DNA of 64,000 nt. Origin: Pomphorhynchus laevis. Its lineage: Eukaryota; Acanthocephala; Palaeacanthocephala; Echinorhynchida; Pomphorhynchidae. This document shows, piece after piece, positions 1 through 13,885 of this stretch (position 1 is its first letter; each line of letters begins with the position of its first letter). The notes below the pieces were generated by a model. That model was not told the origin of the DNA. It did not search any database and worked only from the letters and a program-made list of their open reading frames with translations. Location of the stretch: positions 62,001-126,000 of the forward strand of contig WNNJ02002276.1 of assembly GCA_012934845.2 (NCBI GenBank), given 5' to 3'. The translations under genes were made by a program, and so were the position numbers.

Positions 1-1990
1 CAATCAAACAACCTAGCCAGGACCCTTGCAGGTTTGGCGATCCGCGTCACGATCGAGTCGTTCAGTACAGGGTCTGTCGAAGCTTTTACCGCATGCAGAC
101 TAATCACACTAGAAAAGAAAACATGCGGAATTAGACCAATAGGTATATGTGACACATTCCGACGAATCGTAAGCAAGGCAATCCTGCATATTATTTCCAC
201 AGAAGAGTGCAACTTGTCACAAGTCATAGGCGGTATACGAAAAACGGTATACGCTTGCTTCATAGCGCTTAACGTGAATATTCTGTCATTTGCTTGATGG
301 CAATCGACGCCTCCAGCGCTTTCAACTGAATTTATCGAGCTACATATCTTCACAATATAGAATACGTTTGTCCATACCCTCATTGCGCTTTGCTCAATTT
401 ATACCAAACCCTAGCACTGATCACCCTAGGTGGTAGCAGTATATACTAGTTGGAAGGATTCACTCAAGGTGACCCCTTCACAATTTATGGTTTCTAATTA
501 TAATCCCTTTCCGCTAATCGACACAATACAACAGTTCGTTCCAAACATACATCAGAAATGTATGCCGATGATGTCAACTTCGTCGGTTACCCAGATATAT
601 TAAAAAAAGTTTGAGGAATTCTAGTCAAGGATGGATCGAAATACGGATATTACGTAAACGCGGTAAAATCTTAGATACTCTTACACAGACCACTCTGTCA
701 AAACAATATGTCATCTCCATAAATTCGCAAAAAATCGGCCGGTTTGTCAATTCTCGGTTCCTTGTCGGTTGACTTGAGTATGAGCAAGAAGCGATCACCC
801 AACATTTAAAAAATTGGGACCTCCTCATCACTCGCCCGACGTCAGTCGCTAAGATAGATACACAAGTCACTTTTACATGAAATGCCGGGCCATTCAAGAC
901 AAGTTGACGCACGTACTACGAACGTGTCAATGTCAACCGGTATGGTTGGCATTGATATCCTTTAGGATGCAATAAAATCAAGCATTTTACCAAAGATAAC
1001 AAGAAACATGCGGCGGTGAATGATATACAATTCTGACCTCTCCGCTAAGCTAGGCGGTATGAGAGTCTTCGATCCGTCATTCATGGCGCCCCTGGACTAC
1101 GAAGCGTCTATACAAATTTGTTCTACGTATAACAGTAATCCAGGCGGAAATGCCTTACGTGATAGACAGAAAATCATGTTCAAGCGGATCGCAACCCACC
1201 CGACCACGGCCTTCCAAGTGCGCATCACGCGATCACCCATTCATCATAACCCGGCACTTAAAAACATTGTAGCACACGCATCAAGATGCGGTGCATTTGG
1301 CTTGTTAAGCGCCCTGCCTCCGAAAACGAAAACTCCACTTGAACTTTAACGAATTTACTGATGCCATTTCAACACGATATGGTTTAATACCAAACAACTT
1401 AGTCGATAAACACTGCCCATGCAGAGCTGAATTCCAGGTCGGACATGCCCTCTCATGCATCAAAGGTGGCCTTCCAACCATCAGGCACAATGCGTTACGT
1501 GACATAATTGCTCATTAACTAACTAGTGTGTGTCACAGCGTGGAAATCGAACCACAACTATCCCCAGTTCCTGAAAACCTAAAATTTGGCGCGTTAAACA
1601 CGTCAAGAGGCTATGGAGTCAGGATAGAAGTGGTAGGGACAGGACTTAACGACACACGATATGAGCGTACATTCTTGGATGTCAGTGTCTTTTCCATTTT
1701 TGCTCAATCGTTTTTCAACCGATCCCTCTCGTCCTCGTTCAAGTTCAACGACAACAGGAAGATTTCAAAATACGAAGAAAGAGTGACATCAGTCGAAAAA
1801 GGTTTATTCGTACCGTTTATTCTATCGTCGTCAGGTGGAGTGAAGACCGCGATCGATCTTTAATAAAATTAATCGCTACTACAGAATCAAGACAGAGCTT
1901 CACGAGCTACGCCGACAAAATATCAAACCTCAAAAGCAGGTTGTCGTTTGAAGTGGCACGTTATTAATCCGTATGCCTCCGAGTCCCGAT
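1..1990 (+). mobile_element. Unclassified non-LTR-like RT element, copy 1 (decayed, 5' end outside window)
   Basis: Conceptual translation of the + strand shows, in order, the start of an RT-like domain (EAFTACRLI..., then GIRPIGICDTFRRIVSKAI at about 100-190), a long decayed middle, a Cys/His region around 1410-1500 (CPCRAEFQVGHALSCIKGG-like, then RHNALRD), and a C-terminal part at 1528-1863 with ERTFLDVSVF and a YEERV...FVPFILSSSGG block. I recall this domain order from large RT proteins of many aquatic invertebrates. The 'G..(R/V)xD...FLDV.V' block looks like a PD-(D/E)XK-type nuclease core, which is inference. Reading passes between frames and through stops, so the copy is dead. Copy 2 starts right after it in the same orientation. 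I cannot assign a named LINE clade. Confidence 0.7.
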
Positions 1991-2170
1991 AAGTTCGAGA
2001 GGGAATGCACAGACTAACACTAAGTAAATCTCATTTTTTATATTCAAAGTTTTTCAAAATTGATTGTTTTTCGCCACCACTATTTTGGTATAATAAATGT
2101 TCCCCCTCTTTAAAAATTTATTACCCAATATAATCAACGTTTAATATAAACTTATGCCACGAGGGAAAAC

Positions 2171-5100
2171 ATGCATCTAGACAGCGATGTTGTGGCTGTA
2201 ATGGGCAAGCTGCATTTTCCAGAGGGTGCAAATGCGCAAAAGGAAAACGATCATGTATTGACTGTTTGGCACCAAATTTCGTTAAACGCATCAAAAAATC
2301 TCTAAATGGAACACTAGTTAGCGTCATGGCAGATCCCAATCGCGAGCCGCAATTGTCATCTTCAAGTTTGAGTTTGTCAGGATTACCATTAGCGCATCAT
2401 GATCTGATTGACAGTTTTTATTTTGAAGTAAAATATTTTCTATCTGGCAAAATTTTGTACGAGCCATATATTCATAAATCAACTAGCCCAATTCTATGAG
2501 CTTGCTATCTCAACTTCTGAAACGAAGCGGTGTACATTGAAAACTGATCTTTTATTTTGTCAGTTGATGCTCCATAGGTTGAAAGGCTCAAAAACCATAG
2601 CTGTAAAGAAAAATCTCGAGTGAAGACTCACATTATGGGCTATAGGCGACTTATTACACGTAATGGCAGAATCATGTGCACTGCAAAACAGATCACGATT
2701 TAAGAGCGACGAACTGACATGCACACCTAGTGGTTGGACAAGGAGCTTTATCAAGCTCATTAAGAATTAAAAAACACGTGCCGCAATGCGATCGATCGAA
2801 AAGGTAGACAAATTGCACAGAAATTTGCCCCCACCCCCAAGATGCGTACCAAACTGGTTCATCGGGCACCTAGAAGATAACCAAGTACTCTGCGACAACC
2901 AGCATGGTTTCCGCCCAGGAAGATCTACTGTCACAAACCTCATACTTGCGAGGAGTGATTGGACCAGATATGCCGAGGCTGGAGTTAGTGTTGATGTCTT
3001 GTTTTTCGACCTCAGCAAAGCATTTGATCGGATATACTATGATGTCCTCCTTATTACGCTGGAACAGTACGGCATCAGAGGAACCCTCCTTAATTGGATT
3101 AACTCCTTCCTTAGAAATCGGAAGATTACTGTATTGGCTAATAAACAAATGTCAAAAACAAGAAATCCTGGACGCGGTGTTCCTCAGGGATCGGTACTCA
3201 GTCCATTGCTCTTCATTATTTACATCAACGAGCTTACTACAGCTATTTCGAGTCCATGTTGTTTATATGCCGACGACTTGAAAATTTGGCGACCAATAAT
3301 CGATAGCCGAGATCCAATGATACTCCAGAGAGACATTGATAATATTAAGGTATGGTGTAATCAACGGGGACTGGTATTAAACCCCGATAAGTCAAAACAT
3401 ATGCGTATCGGACATCTACACATCAATTCATCATATACCATTGACGGAAGAGAAATTGAAACAGTTCTCCAATTTCAAGACCTTGGAGTGATCGTAAATA
3501 GAAGCTTATCGACCATCCCACATACCAGTCACACAGTTGCTAAATGCCGTCGAATTTTAGGACTTATTAGAAGGACCATTGGCCAGCTTGACGCATCCAG
3601 TTTTAAGTTAATTTACAATGCTTATGTCTTATCTTTAATGAGATACGCTTCACCTGCCTGTCACCCTCAAACTATGACAGAGATGAACATGTACGAATCC
3701 ATATTACGCAAGGCCACACATCTTGTACCCAGCCAACGCAAGCTCTCATTCATTTTTCGACTTCACGCACTTGGTGTGACCACAGTGAAGAAATCTTTAA
3801 AGTCATCTGATTTAATGTTTGTGTGGACAGCGCTTAATGTTCAAAAAGGGCAGAGGGAACATGTTTGTCGCAAACTGTTCGAACTTCGAAATTCAAACAG
3901 ATTGAGGGGACATCACCTCACGTTAAAGACCCACATTCGTCCACGAAGAAGATTTAACACAATTGTCAACCGAACGTGGAAAAGCTGGAATAAGCTACCA
4001 AGTCAAGTGGTTTCGGCCTCCAGTATTTTGTCCTTCAAGAGAAATCTGAAGAATGTACTAACTTAAAACAATCGGATTTTCATTGATATATTTTTTTTAA
4101 CCCTGTACCCAGCCTGTACGAGCTCTACGCTCTTTTGCTGCTGTTGTATTTAATAATAATAATAATGAAGCAGAAATTGATAGACTTGCATGCAGAAGGT
4201 AATGTGGCTCGAGTAGATGCGATTCTGAACGGACCACTTCCGCTCTGCGTTAAACATCATCGCATCGAATCTTAAAACATTAATACATCAAATATTGTGA
4301 CTGCATATCGTATGACAAAAAACGGCGGGCACATCAGGTGTTGATGCAAGGAGTTGGCAATACATGCTAGTTTCATTCCGCAAATATTCTGCACCTCTAG
4401 CAACTAGTCTTGCAGAGTTTGCAACATTAATAGCATCTAACTCTCTTGAAAAAGAATCACTAAGAGCTTTCACCGCCACCCGCCTGATAGCAATCGACAC
4501 ACATCCTTTGGATTCGTCCAATTTTGGTTGTTGATGTTTGTCGACGAATTGTGTGTAAAGTACTCGCAAGACGTATCAGTCGCGACCTACAGAAAGTATC
4601 GGGCTGTGTGCAACTGTGCGCAGATCAAAGATTCGGGAGAGGGAAGTGTACACTCGGTTCGTCAATCATTCGAGAGAGACAAAGATATATGTGTACTTCA
4701 GATCGATGCTCGAAATGCATTTAACTGCTCGAACAGGCAATGAGCACTGCTAAGTGTTCTTAATGTTTATCCATTGCTGTCGACAGTCCTCCATAATGTA
4801 TATGCAGAGGACTCAACTCTTGTCATCTTTGATGAAATACTGGACTCCCGTGAAGGAATTACTCAGAGAAATTTAACAGAACTACAAAATGAGCTGATGT
4901 GTTTTCCTTTGTGTCACGGAGGACTAGGTATAAAGTACCCATGGGAATTATTGAATAGAGAATTTGAGAGGTCTGTTGCAATGTGCAAGCCATTCTTAAG
5001 TGGGTTAACATGAAGCGAGCTCAATTTAAAGCAGATGAACTGACAAAAAAATTCGTATCGAAAAAGCGGCATGTTATAGATTGTATATCAATCGTATAAC

Positions 5101-5945
5101 TAATAATGGTTACTCAATGGAGAGTTTAGTTAAGTATGCTTCTGATAAGAGATCAGCAACTTGGATCGCTTCGAGATCACTGCAAGCACTTGGATTGAGT
5201 TTTTACAAAACAAGAGTTTCATGACACCTTAGCTGTACTTTATAACTGGATGCCAAATGAAATATCATCGAAATGCATCTGTGGGGACTATTTTACGGTG
5301 ATCCATTCACTTGCTTGCCAGATTGGAGGCATACCGTCAATTCGACACAATATGATTAGGGATCTATTGGCAAGTGAGCTTGATGGAATATGCTATATGG
5401 TAACAATAGAGCCTGTGTTACGAGCAGTTTCTAGAAGGACTCGAATTCGAAAGCAGATCTACCTCTCGTGATAGAGAAGCGAGATCCTATGTTGCATGTC
5501 GTGGCCTTTTTGGGAATAGTACGGTGCGGTCCCTTGTTGACATTTGTAAATTTAGTTACTGACACCGTCTTACTCAATAAACAGGGTCGGACCCTTTTAG
5601 CTATCACGAATCGCGGAAAATTCAAAATCAACGGCGTGGATTTTTTTCACTTGAACGAGCAACATTTAATCAGTTCGTGATATCCACTACATGAAGATTA
5701 AGCTTATGTGCACAGCATATATCAAGACGAATTGCAAAAATACAACCAAAAAATACGACATTCCTCGATTGCTTCGAGCTAAATTTTGGTTTGCTATGGC
5801 AAGAGCTGTAAGCTTGGGCATTCGGGAAAGCCGTATTCCTTGTCGTCGGATGGCACGCAGCCAATTAAACAGCATGAACTACGAGCAGCAACAAGGTGTC
5901 AGCCAGCTCGAGCCGACTTTGAGCAAATACTCTGACTAGCAGAAA
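2171..5945 (+). mobile_element. Unclassified non-LTR-like RT element, copy 2 (decayed, split by a LINE)
   Basis: It begins with a Cys-rich N-terminal block near 2180-2270 (QRCCGCNGQAAF, then CKCAKGKRSCIDC), a zinc-binding-like motif. After the LINE at 2846-4166 the same element resumes with EAFTATRLI-type sequence (4400-4500). Next come an RT catalytic block (VLQIDARNAFNCSNRQ, 4690-4740), YPLLSTVLHNVYAEDS (4770-4815), a GGLGIKYP motif (4918-4940), and the Cys/His block CICGDYF...HSLACQIGG...RHNMIRD (5265-5365). The C-terminal tail LRAKFWFAMARAVSLGIRESR (5780-5830) has the shape seen at the end of copy 1. The key 'QGDPL'-like RT segment after EGITQ is missing, so a deletion is likely. Frames change several times, so the copy is non-functional. 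Comparing both copies gives most of the domain order of the family. Confidence 0.72.
2846..4166 (+). mobile_element. CR1-like LINE, 5'-truncated, inserted in RT element copy 2
   Basis: One uninterrupted reading frame (2786-4066, 426 residues as read, the first ~25 probably from the host element) encodes most of a non-LTR RT. It contains DNQHGFRPGRS, FFDLSKAFD (catalytic Asp), GVPQGSVLSPLLF and YADDLKIW (residues ~161-168), then thumb and C-terminal LINE sequence ending in ...WKSWNKLPSQVV...SFKRNLK. The endonuclease and ORF1 are absent, as expected of a 5'-truncated copy. The 3' end is a (AAT)n tail at about 4149-4166, as in the other CR1-like LINEs of this window. The open frame implies a fairly recent insertion, younger than the decayed element it splits. 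The exact 5' junction is uncertain by about 50 bp. Confidence 0.85.
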
Positions 5946-7069
5946 CAATTGTATTTCAATGTTTAAAAAAATATTGTCAATTAAAAAAATGATATTATAT
6001 TTAATGATGTTATATTATTATTGTTAAAATAATGTTATACGAAGAGCGTATAAAGGAGGTGGACCACAACAGTTCTGTCCGATAGTTGCAGCTGCAACTG
6101 GTTGAATTGAGTCATCATCATATGTCATGATCAAGGCGATTGTGCGGAAGTTATATGAAAAATGCAGTTCAATACTCAAATTCTGTCGCCTGGTAGCGAA
6201 CGAAAATATTCATATCCCTTGCGAGAGCAGTTTTCATGTGTTTGAGATCTCCCCGATCCCTGAGGCATATACCTATCGTGTCCTCCGATAATGTTCAGGC
6301 GCAAATACGGATCACGCAAAGTGCTCTGTCGATTGCCTAAAGAGATTTCCTTTAGCAAGGATTTGTTTAATCTAACGACATATCATAGATGTATTGTGTT
6401 GATTTATATGGTTCTTGCTCTCTAGGATACTTGTAAAATTGTATCTTTAAAAAAATATTTTATATTAATATTAATATTAATCTAATATAATCTACTATAT
6501 TTAGATTACTCAAGATAAGTTAGGAAAATGTATGAGAGTTTCGATTCTGTATGATTAATTTATTCATATTTTAAGCAAATTAAATAGTCTATTAGTAAAT
6601 AGATTATTAATATCCGATTTTCTAAAATCGATGACCGTTACAGGCACTTCATTACGCATAATCCACAATAGACTTTCTCTATAGAAAGTTTTCTCGTTAA
6701 ATCTTTGCGTTACATCACACATATAAATGTGAGTCTTTTCACGGCAGAGAACTTTTATGGAATACTATATTGCATTCCATTTACTGCTTGCGCATTCTAA
6801 GGCAGAAAAACGTGTTCTCACTTATCGCAACTGTTTGATAAAACATTTGTAATGGAAAATTAATCACAAATAGATAATCTATTAGTAAATCATTGAATAG
6901 TAAATACTGCTTGCCAATAATAGAAATTATCAGAATGGGCAATGATATAGCCGATAGTCAGAAAGCAACAACAGATGAACAAAGTACGTGTTTTGTTTAA
7001 TCTCATTAATTCGCATTTTACGATTCTTATTTGATTTTGATTTTGTAAGACCATCGTCTTCTAGACAAT
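5946..7069. other. AT-rich spacer without recognised gene
   Basis: I see no supported gene. The stretch has runs of A/T, a GC-richer portion at 6040-6360 with no homology I recognise, and from about 6900 degenerate sequence leading into satellite A. Confidence 0.5.
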
Positions 7070-10000
7070 AAACAAATACAAATCCTTTTTTTCGATATTG
7101 CATAACCTTTCGTAATAATTTACAAATTCCAGCAGATATTTTATAAAAAATGGCAGCAAATGTTCCTATTATTTTAATAATTAACTTTATCTTCATTAAT
7201 TTTCGGTTGACTACTCTGATATCAACTATATTTTAAATTTGAAATACAAATCATTTTTTTCGATATTTCAGAACTTTTCGTAATAATTAACGAATACCAG
7301 GGGATATTTTTAAAATGGCAGCAAATGTTTCTGATATTGCATAACCTTTCGTAATAATTAACGAATACCAGCGGATATTTTATAAAAAATGGCAGCAAAT
7401 GTTCCTATTATTTTAATAATTAACATGATCTTCGTTGATTTTCAGTTGACAACTCTGATATCATCTATATTTTAAATTTGAAATACAAATCCTTTTTTTC
7501 GATATTTCAGAACTTTTTGAAATAATTTATAAATACCAGCGGATATTTTATAAAAAATGGCAGCAAATGTTTCTATTATTTTAATGATTAACTCGATCTT
7601 CGTTAATTTTCGATCGACAACTCTGATATAAATTATATTTTTAATTTGAAATGCAAATACTTTTTTTGATATTGCATAACCTTTCGTAATAATTTACAAA
7701 TACCAGCACATATTTTTAAAATGGCAGCAAATGTTTCTATTATTTTAATAATTAACATGATCTTCGTTGATTTTGGGTTGCAACTTTGATATCATCTATA
7801 TTTTTAATTTGAAACACAAATCATTTTTTTTCGATATTTCAGAACTTTTCGTAATAATTAACAAATACCATCACATATTTTTAAAATGGCAGCAAATGTT
7901 TCTATTATTTTAATAATTATCATGATCTTCGTTGATTTTCGGTTGACAACTTTGATATCATCTATATTTTAAATTTGAAATACAAATCATTTTTTTTCGA
8001 TATTTCAGAACTTTTCGTAATAATTAACAAATACCATCACATATTTTTAAAATGGCAGCAAATGTTTCTATTTTTTTAATAATTAACATGATCTTCGTTG
8101 ATTTTCGGTTGACAACTTTGATATCATCTATATTTTAAATTTGAAATACAAATCATTTTTTTCGATATTTCAGAACTTTTCGTAATAATTAACAAATACC
8201 ATCACATATTTTTAAAATGGCAGCAAATGTTTCTTTTTTTTAATAATTAACATGATCTTCGTAGATTTTCGGTTGACAACTTTGATATCATCTATATTTT
8301 AAATTTGAAATACAAATCATTTTTTTCGATATTTCAGAACTTTTCGTAATAATTAACAAATACCATCACATATTTTTAAAATGGCAGCAAATGTTTCTAT
8401 TATTTTAATAATTATCATGATCTTCGTTGATTTTCGGTTGACAACTTTGATATCATCTATATTTTAAATTTGAAATACAAATCATTTTTTTCGATATTTC
8501 AGAACTTTTCGTAATAATTAACAAATACCATCACATATTTTTAAAATGGCAGCAAATGTTTCTATTTTTTAATAATTAACATGATCTTCGTTGATTTTCG
8601 GTTGACAACTCTGATATCATCTATATTTTAACTTTGAAATACAAATCCTTTTGTTCGATATTTCAGAACTTTTTGAAATAATTTATAAATACCAGCGGAT
8701 ATTTTATAAAAAATGGCAGCAAATGTTTCTATTATTTTAAAGATTAACTCGATCTTCGTTAATTTTCGATCGACAACTCTGATATAAATTATATTTTTAA
8801 TTTGAAATTTAAATGCTTTTTTCGATATTTCAGAACTTTTCGAAATAATTTACAAATACCAGCACATATTTTTAAAATGGCAGCAAATGTTTCTATTATT
8901 TTAATAATTAACATGATCTTCGTTGATTTTGGGTTGCAACTTTGATATCATCTATATTTTTAATTTGAAACACAAATCATTTTTTTTCGATATTTCAGAA
9001 CTTTTCGAAATAATTAACAAATACCATCACATATTTTTAAAATGGCAGCAAATGTTTCTATTATTTTAATAATTATCATGATCTTCGTTGATTTTCGGTT
9101 GACAACTTTGATATCATCTATATTTTAAATTTGAAATACAGATCATTTTTTTTCGATATTTCAGAACTTTTCGTAATAATTAACAAATACCATCACATAT
9201 TTTTAAAATGGCAGCAAATGTTTCTATTTTTTTAATAATTAACATGATCTTCGTTGATTTTCGGTTGACAACTTTGATATCATCTATATTTTAAATTTGA
9301 AATACAAATCATTTTTTTCGATATTTCAGAACTTTTCGTAATAATTAACAAATACCATCACATATTTTTAAAATGGCAGCAAATGTTTCTATTATTTTAA
9401 TAATTATCATGATCTTCGTTGATTTTCGGTTGACAACTTTGATATCATCTATATTTTAAATTTGAAATACAAATCATTTTTTTCGATATTTCAGAACTTT
9501 TCGTAATAATTAACAAATACCATCACATATTTTTAAAATGGCAGCAAATGTTTCTATTTTTTAATAATTAACATGATCTTCGTTGATTTTCGGTTGACAA
9601 CTCTGATATCATCTATATTTTAACTTTGAAATACAAATCCTTTTGTTCGATATTTCAGAACTTTTTGAAATAATTTATAAATACCAGCGGATATTTTATA
9701 AAAAATGGCAGCAAATGTTTCTATTATTTTAAAGATTAACTCGATCTTCGTTAATTTTCGATCGACAACTCTGATATAAATTATATTTTTAATTTGAAAT
9801 TTAAATGCTTTTTTCGATATTTCAGAACTTTTCGAAATAATTTATAAATACCAGCAGATATTTTATAAAAAATGGCAGCAAATGTTTCTATAATTTTTAT
9901 AATTTACTTGATTTTCGTTAATTTTTGGTTGACAACTCTGATATCATCCATATTTTTAATTTGAAATACAAATCCTTTTTTTCGATATTTCAGAACTTTT

Positions 10001-13000
10001 CGTAATAATTTACAAATACCATCACATATTTTTAAAATGGCAGCAAATGTTCCTATTATTTTAATAATTAACTCGATCTTGGTTAATTTTCGATCGACAA
10101 CTCTGATATAAATTATATTTTTAATTTGAAATACAAATCCTTTTTTTTCGATATTTCAGAACTTTTCGTAATAATTGACAAATACCATCACATATTTTTA
10201 AAATGGCAGCAAATGCTTATATTATTTTAATAATAAACTTGATTTTCCTTAATTTTGTGTTGACAACTCTGATATCATCGTTATTTTAAATTTGAAATTT
10301 AAATGCTTATTTTACGATTTTTCAAAACGTTTTGAAATAATTAACAAATACCAGCAGATATTTTATAAAAAATGGCAGCAAATGTTTCTATAATTTTTAT
10401 AATTTACTTGATTTTCGTAAATTTTCGATTGACAACTCTGATATAAATTATATTTTAAATTTGAAATTCAAATCCTTTTTTTTCGATATTTCAGAACTTT
10501 TCGTAATAATTAACAAATACCATCACATATTTTTAAAATGGCAGCAAATGTTTCTATTTTTTTAATAATTAACATGATCTTCGTTGATTTTCGGTTGACA
10601 ACTCTGATATCATCTATATTTTAAATTTGAAATACAAATGCTTTTTTTCGATATTTCAGAACTTTTTGAAATAATTTATAAATAACAGCGGATATTTTAT
10701 AAAAAAGAGCAACAAATGTTTCTATTATTTTAATAATTAACTCGATCTTCGTTAATTTTCGATCGACAACTCTGATAAAAATTATATTTTTAATTTGAAA
10801 TTTAAATGCTTTTTTTCGATATTTCAGAACTTTTCGAAATAATTTATAACTACCAGCGGATATTTTATAAAAAATGGCAGCAAATGTTTCCATTATTTTA
10901 ATAATTAACTCGATCTTCGTTAATTTTCGATCGACAACTCTGATATAAATTATATTTTTAATTTGAAATACAAATCCTTTTTTTTCGATATTTCAGAACT
11001 TTTCGTAATAATTTACAAATACCATCACATATTTTTAAAATGGCAGCAAATGTTTCTATTATTTTAATAATTAACTTGATATTCCTTATTTTTTTGGTTG
11101 ACAACCCTGATATCAACTAGATTTTAAATTTGAAATACAAATCCTTTTTTCGATATTTCAGAACTTTTCGTAATAATTAACAAATACCATCACATATTTT
11201 TAAAATGGCAGCAAATGTTTCTATTATTTTAATAATTTACTTGATTTTCGTTAATTTTCGGATGACAACTCTAATATCATCCATATTTTTAATTTGAAAT
11301 ACAAATCCTTTTTTTTCGATATTTCAGAACTTTTCGTAATAATTGACAAATACCATCAAATATTTTTAAAACGGCAGCAATTGTTTCTATTATTTTAATA
11401 ATTAACATGATCTTCGTTGATTTTCGATTGACAACTCTGATATCATCTATATTTTAAATTTGAAATACAAATGCTTTTTTTCGATATTTCAGATCTTTTT
11501 AAAATAATTTATAAATACCGGCAGATATTTCATAAAAAATGGCAGCAAATGTTTCTATTTTTTAATAATTAACTTGATATTTCTTTATTTTCGGTTGACA
11601 ACTCTGATATCATCTATATTAGAAATTTGAAATACAAATGCCTATTTTACGATTTTTCAAAACTTTTTGAAATAATTACCAAATACCAGCACTTTTTTTA
11701 TAAAAATGGCAGCAAATGTTTCTATTATTTTAATAATAAACTCGATCTTCGTTAATTTTTGATCGAAAACTCTGATATAAATTATATTTTTAATTTGAAA
11801 TACAAATCTTTTTTTTTCGATATTTCAGAACTTTTCGAAATAATTAACAAATACCATCACATATTTTTTAAAATGGCAGCAAATGTTTCTATTAATTTAA
11901 TAATTATCATGATCTTCGTTGATTTTCGGTTGACAACTTTGATATCATCTATATTTTAAATTTGAAATACAAATCATTTTTTTCGATATTTCAGAACTTT
12001 TCGTAATAATTAACAAATACCATCACATATTTTTAAAATGGCAGCAAATGTTTCTTTTTTTTAATAATTAACATGATCTTCGTAGATTTTCGGTTGACAA
12101 CTTTGATATCATCTATATTTTAAATTTGAAATACAAATCATTTTTTTCGATATTTCAGAACTTTTCGTAATAATTAACAAATACCATCACATATTTTTAA
12201 AATGGCAGCAAATGTTTCTATTATTTTAATAATTATCATGATCTTCGTTGATTTTCGGTTGACAACTTTGATATCATCTATATTTTAAATTTGAAATACA
12301 AATCATTTTTTTCGATATTTCAGAACTTTTCGTAATAATTAACAAATACCATCACATATTTTTAAAATGGCAGCAAATGTTTCTATTTTTTTTAATAATT
12401 AACATGATCTTCGTTGATTTTCGGTTGACAACTTTGATATCATCTATATTTTAAATTTGAAATACAAATCATTTTTTTCGATATTTCAGAACTTTTCGTA
12501 ATAATTAACAAATACCATCACATATTTTTAAAATGGCAGCAAATGTTTCTATTATTTTAATAATTATCATGATCTTCGTTGATTTTCGGTTGACAACTTT
12601 GATATCATCTATATTTTAAATTTGAAATACAAATCATTTTTTTCGATATTTCAGAACTTTTCGTAATAATTAACAAATACCATCACATATTTTTAAAATG
12701 GTAGCAAATGTTTCTATAATTTTTATAATTTACTTGATTTTCGTTAATTTTCGATCGACAACTCTGATATAAATTATATTTTAAATTTGAAATACAAATC
12801 ATTTTTTTCGATATTTCAGAACTTTTCTTAATAATTAACAAATACCATCACATATTTTTAAAATGGCAGCAAATGTTTCTATTATTTTAATAATTATCAT
12901 GATCTTCGTTGATTTTCGGTTGACAACTTTGATATCATCTATATTTTAAATTTGAAATACAAATCATTTTTTTCGATATTTCAGAACTTTTCGTAATAAT

Positions 13001-13885
13001 TAACAAATACCATCACATATTTTTAAAATGGCAGCAAATGTTTCTATTATTTTAATAATTATCATGATTTTCGTTAATTTTCGATCGACAACTCTGATAT
13101 AAATTATATTTTAAATTTGAAATACAAATCATTTTTTTTCGATATTTCAGAACTTTTCGTAATAATTAACAAATACCATCACATATTTTTAAAATGGCAG
13201 CAAATGTTTCTATTATTTTAATAATTATCATGATCTTCGTTGATTTTCGGTTGACAACTTTGATATCATCTATATTTTAAATTTGAAATACAAATCATTT
13301 TTTTCGATATTTCAGAACTTTTCGTAATAATTAACAAATACCATCACATATTTTTAAAATGGCAGCAAATCTTTCTATTATTTTAATAATTATCATGATC
13401 TTCGTTGATTTTCGGTTGACAACTTTGATATCATCTATATTTTAAATTTGAAATACAAATCATTTTTTTCGATATTTCAGAACTTTTCGTAATAATTAAC
13501 AAATACCATCACATATTTTTAAAATGGCAGCAAATCTTTCTATTATTTTAATAATTATCATGATCTTCGTTAATTTTCGATCGACAACTCTGATATAAAT
13601 TATATTTTTAATTTGAAATACAAATCCTTTTTTTTTCGATATTTCAGAACTTTTCGAAATAATTAACAAATACCAGCACATATTTTATAAAAAATGGCAG
13701 CAAATTTTCTATTATTTTAATAATTAACTCGATCTTCGTTAATTTTGGGTTGACAACTCTGATATCAACTATATTTTAAATTTGAAATACAAATGCTTGT
13801 TTATTAGCAAATACCAGCACATATTTTATCTAAAAATGCAGCAAATATTTTTGATTAGTCATTAGTTGACAAGTCTAACATCAAT
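7070..13885. repeat. Satellite A, ~165-bp monomer, about 41 tandem copies
   Basis: A recurrent unit contains TTCGATATTTCAGAAC, ATGGCAGCAAATGTTT, GATCTTCGTTGATTTTCGG and GATATCATCTATATTTTAAA. Successive ATGGCAGCAAATGTTT landmarks lie 163-167 bp apart (for example 8052, 8216, 8379, 8546). The array covers ~6.8 kb and is very AT-rich. Monomers near both ends are more divergent, while the interior (about 7800-9600 and 11900-13500) is highly homogeneous. Variant monomers recur in order: one marked by AACTTTGAAATACAAATCC plus TTGTTCGATATTTC appears at 8631 and 9623, 992 bp apart (six monomers). Short open frames inside it are shadows of the repeat and not genes. Confidence 0.95.

Noticed and set aside
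10621-13681. Open frames of 60-90 codons inside satellite A, rich in Lys/Ile/Phe
   Set aside because: They repeat with the monomer, change with each indel and have no coding signature.
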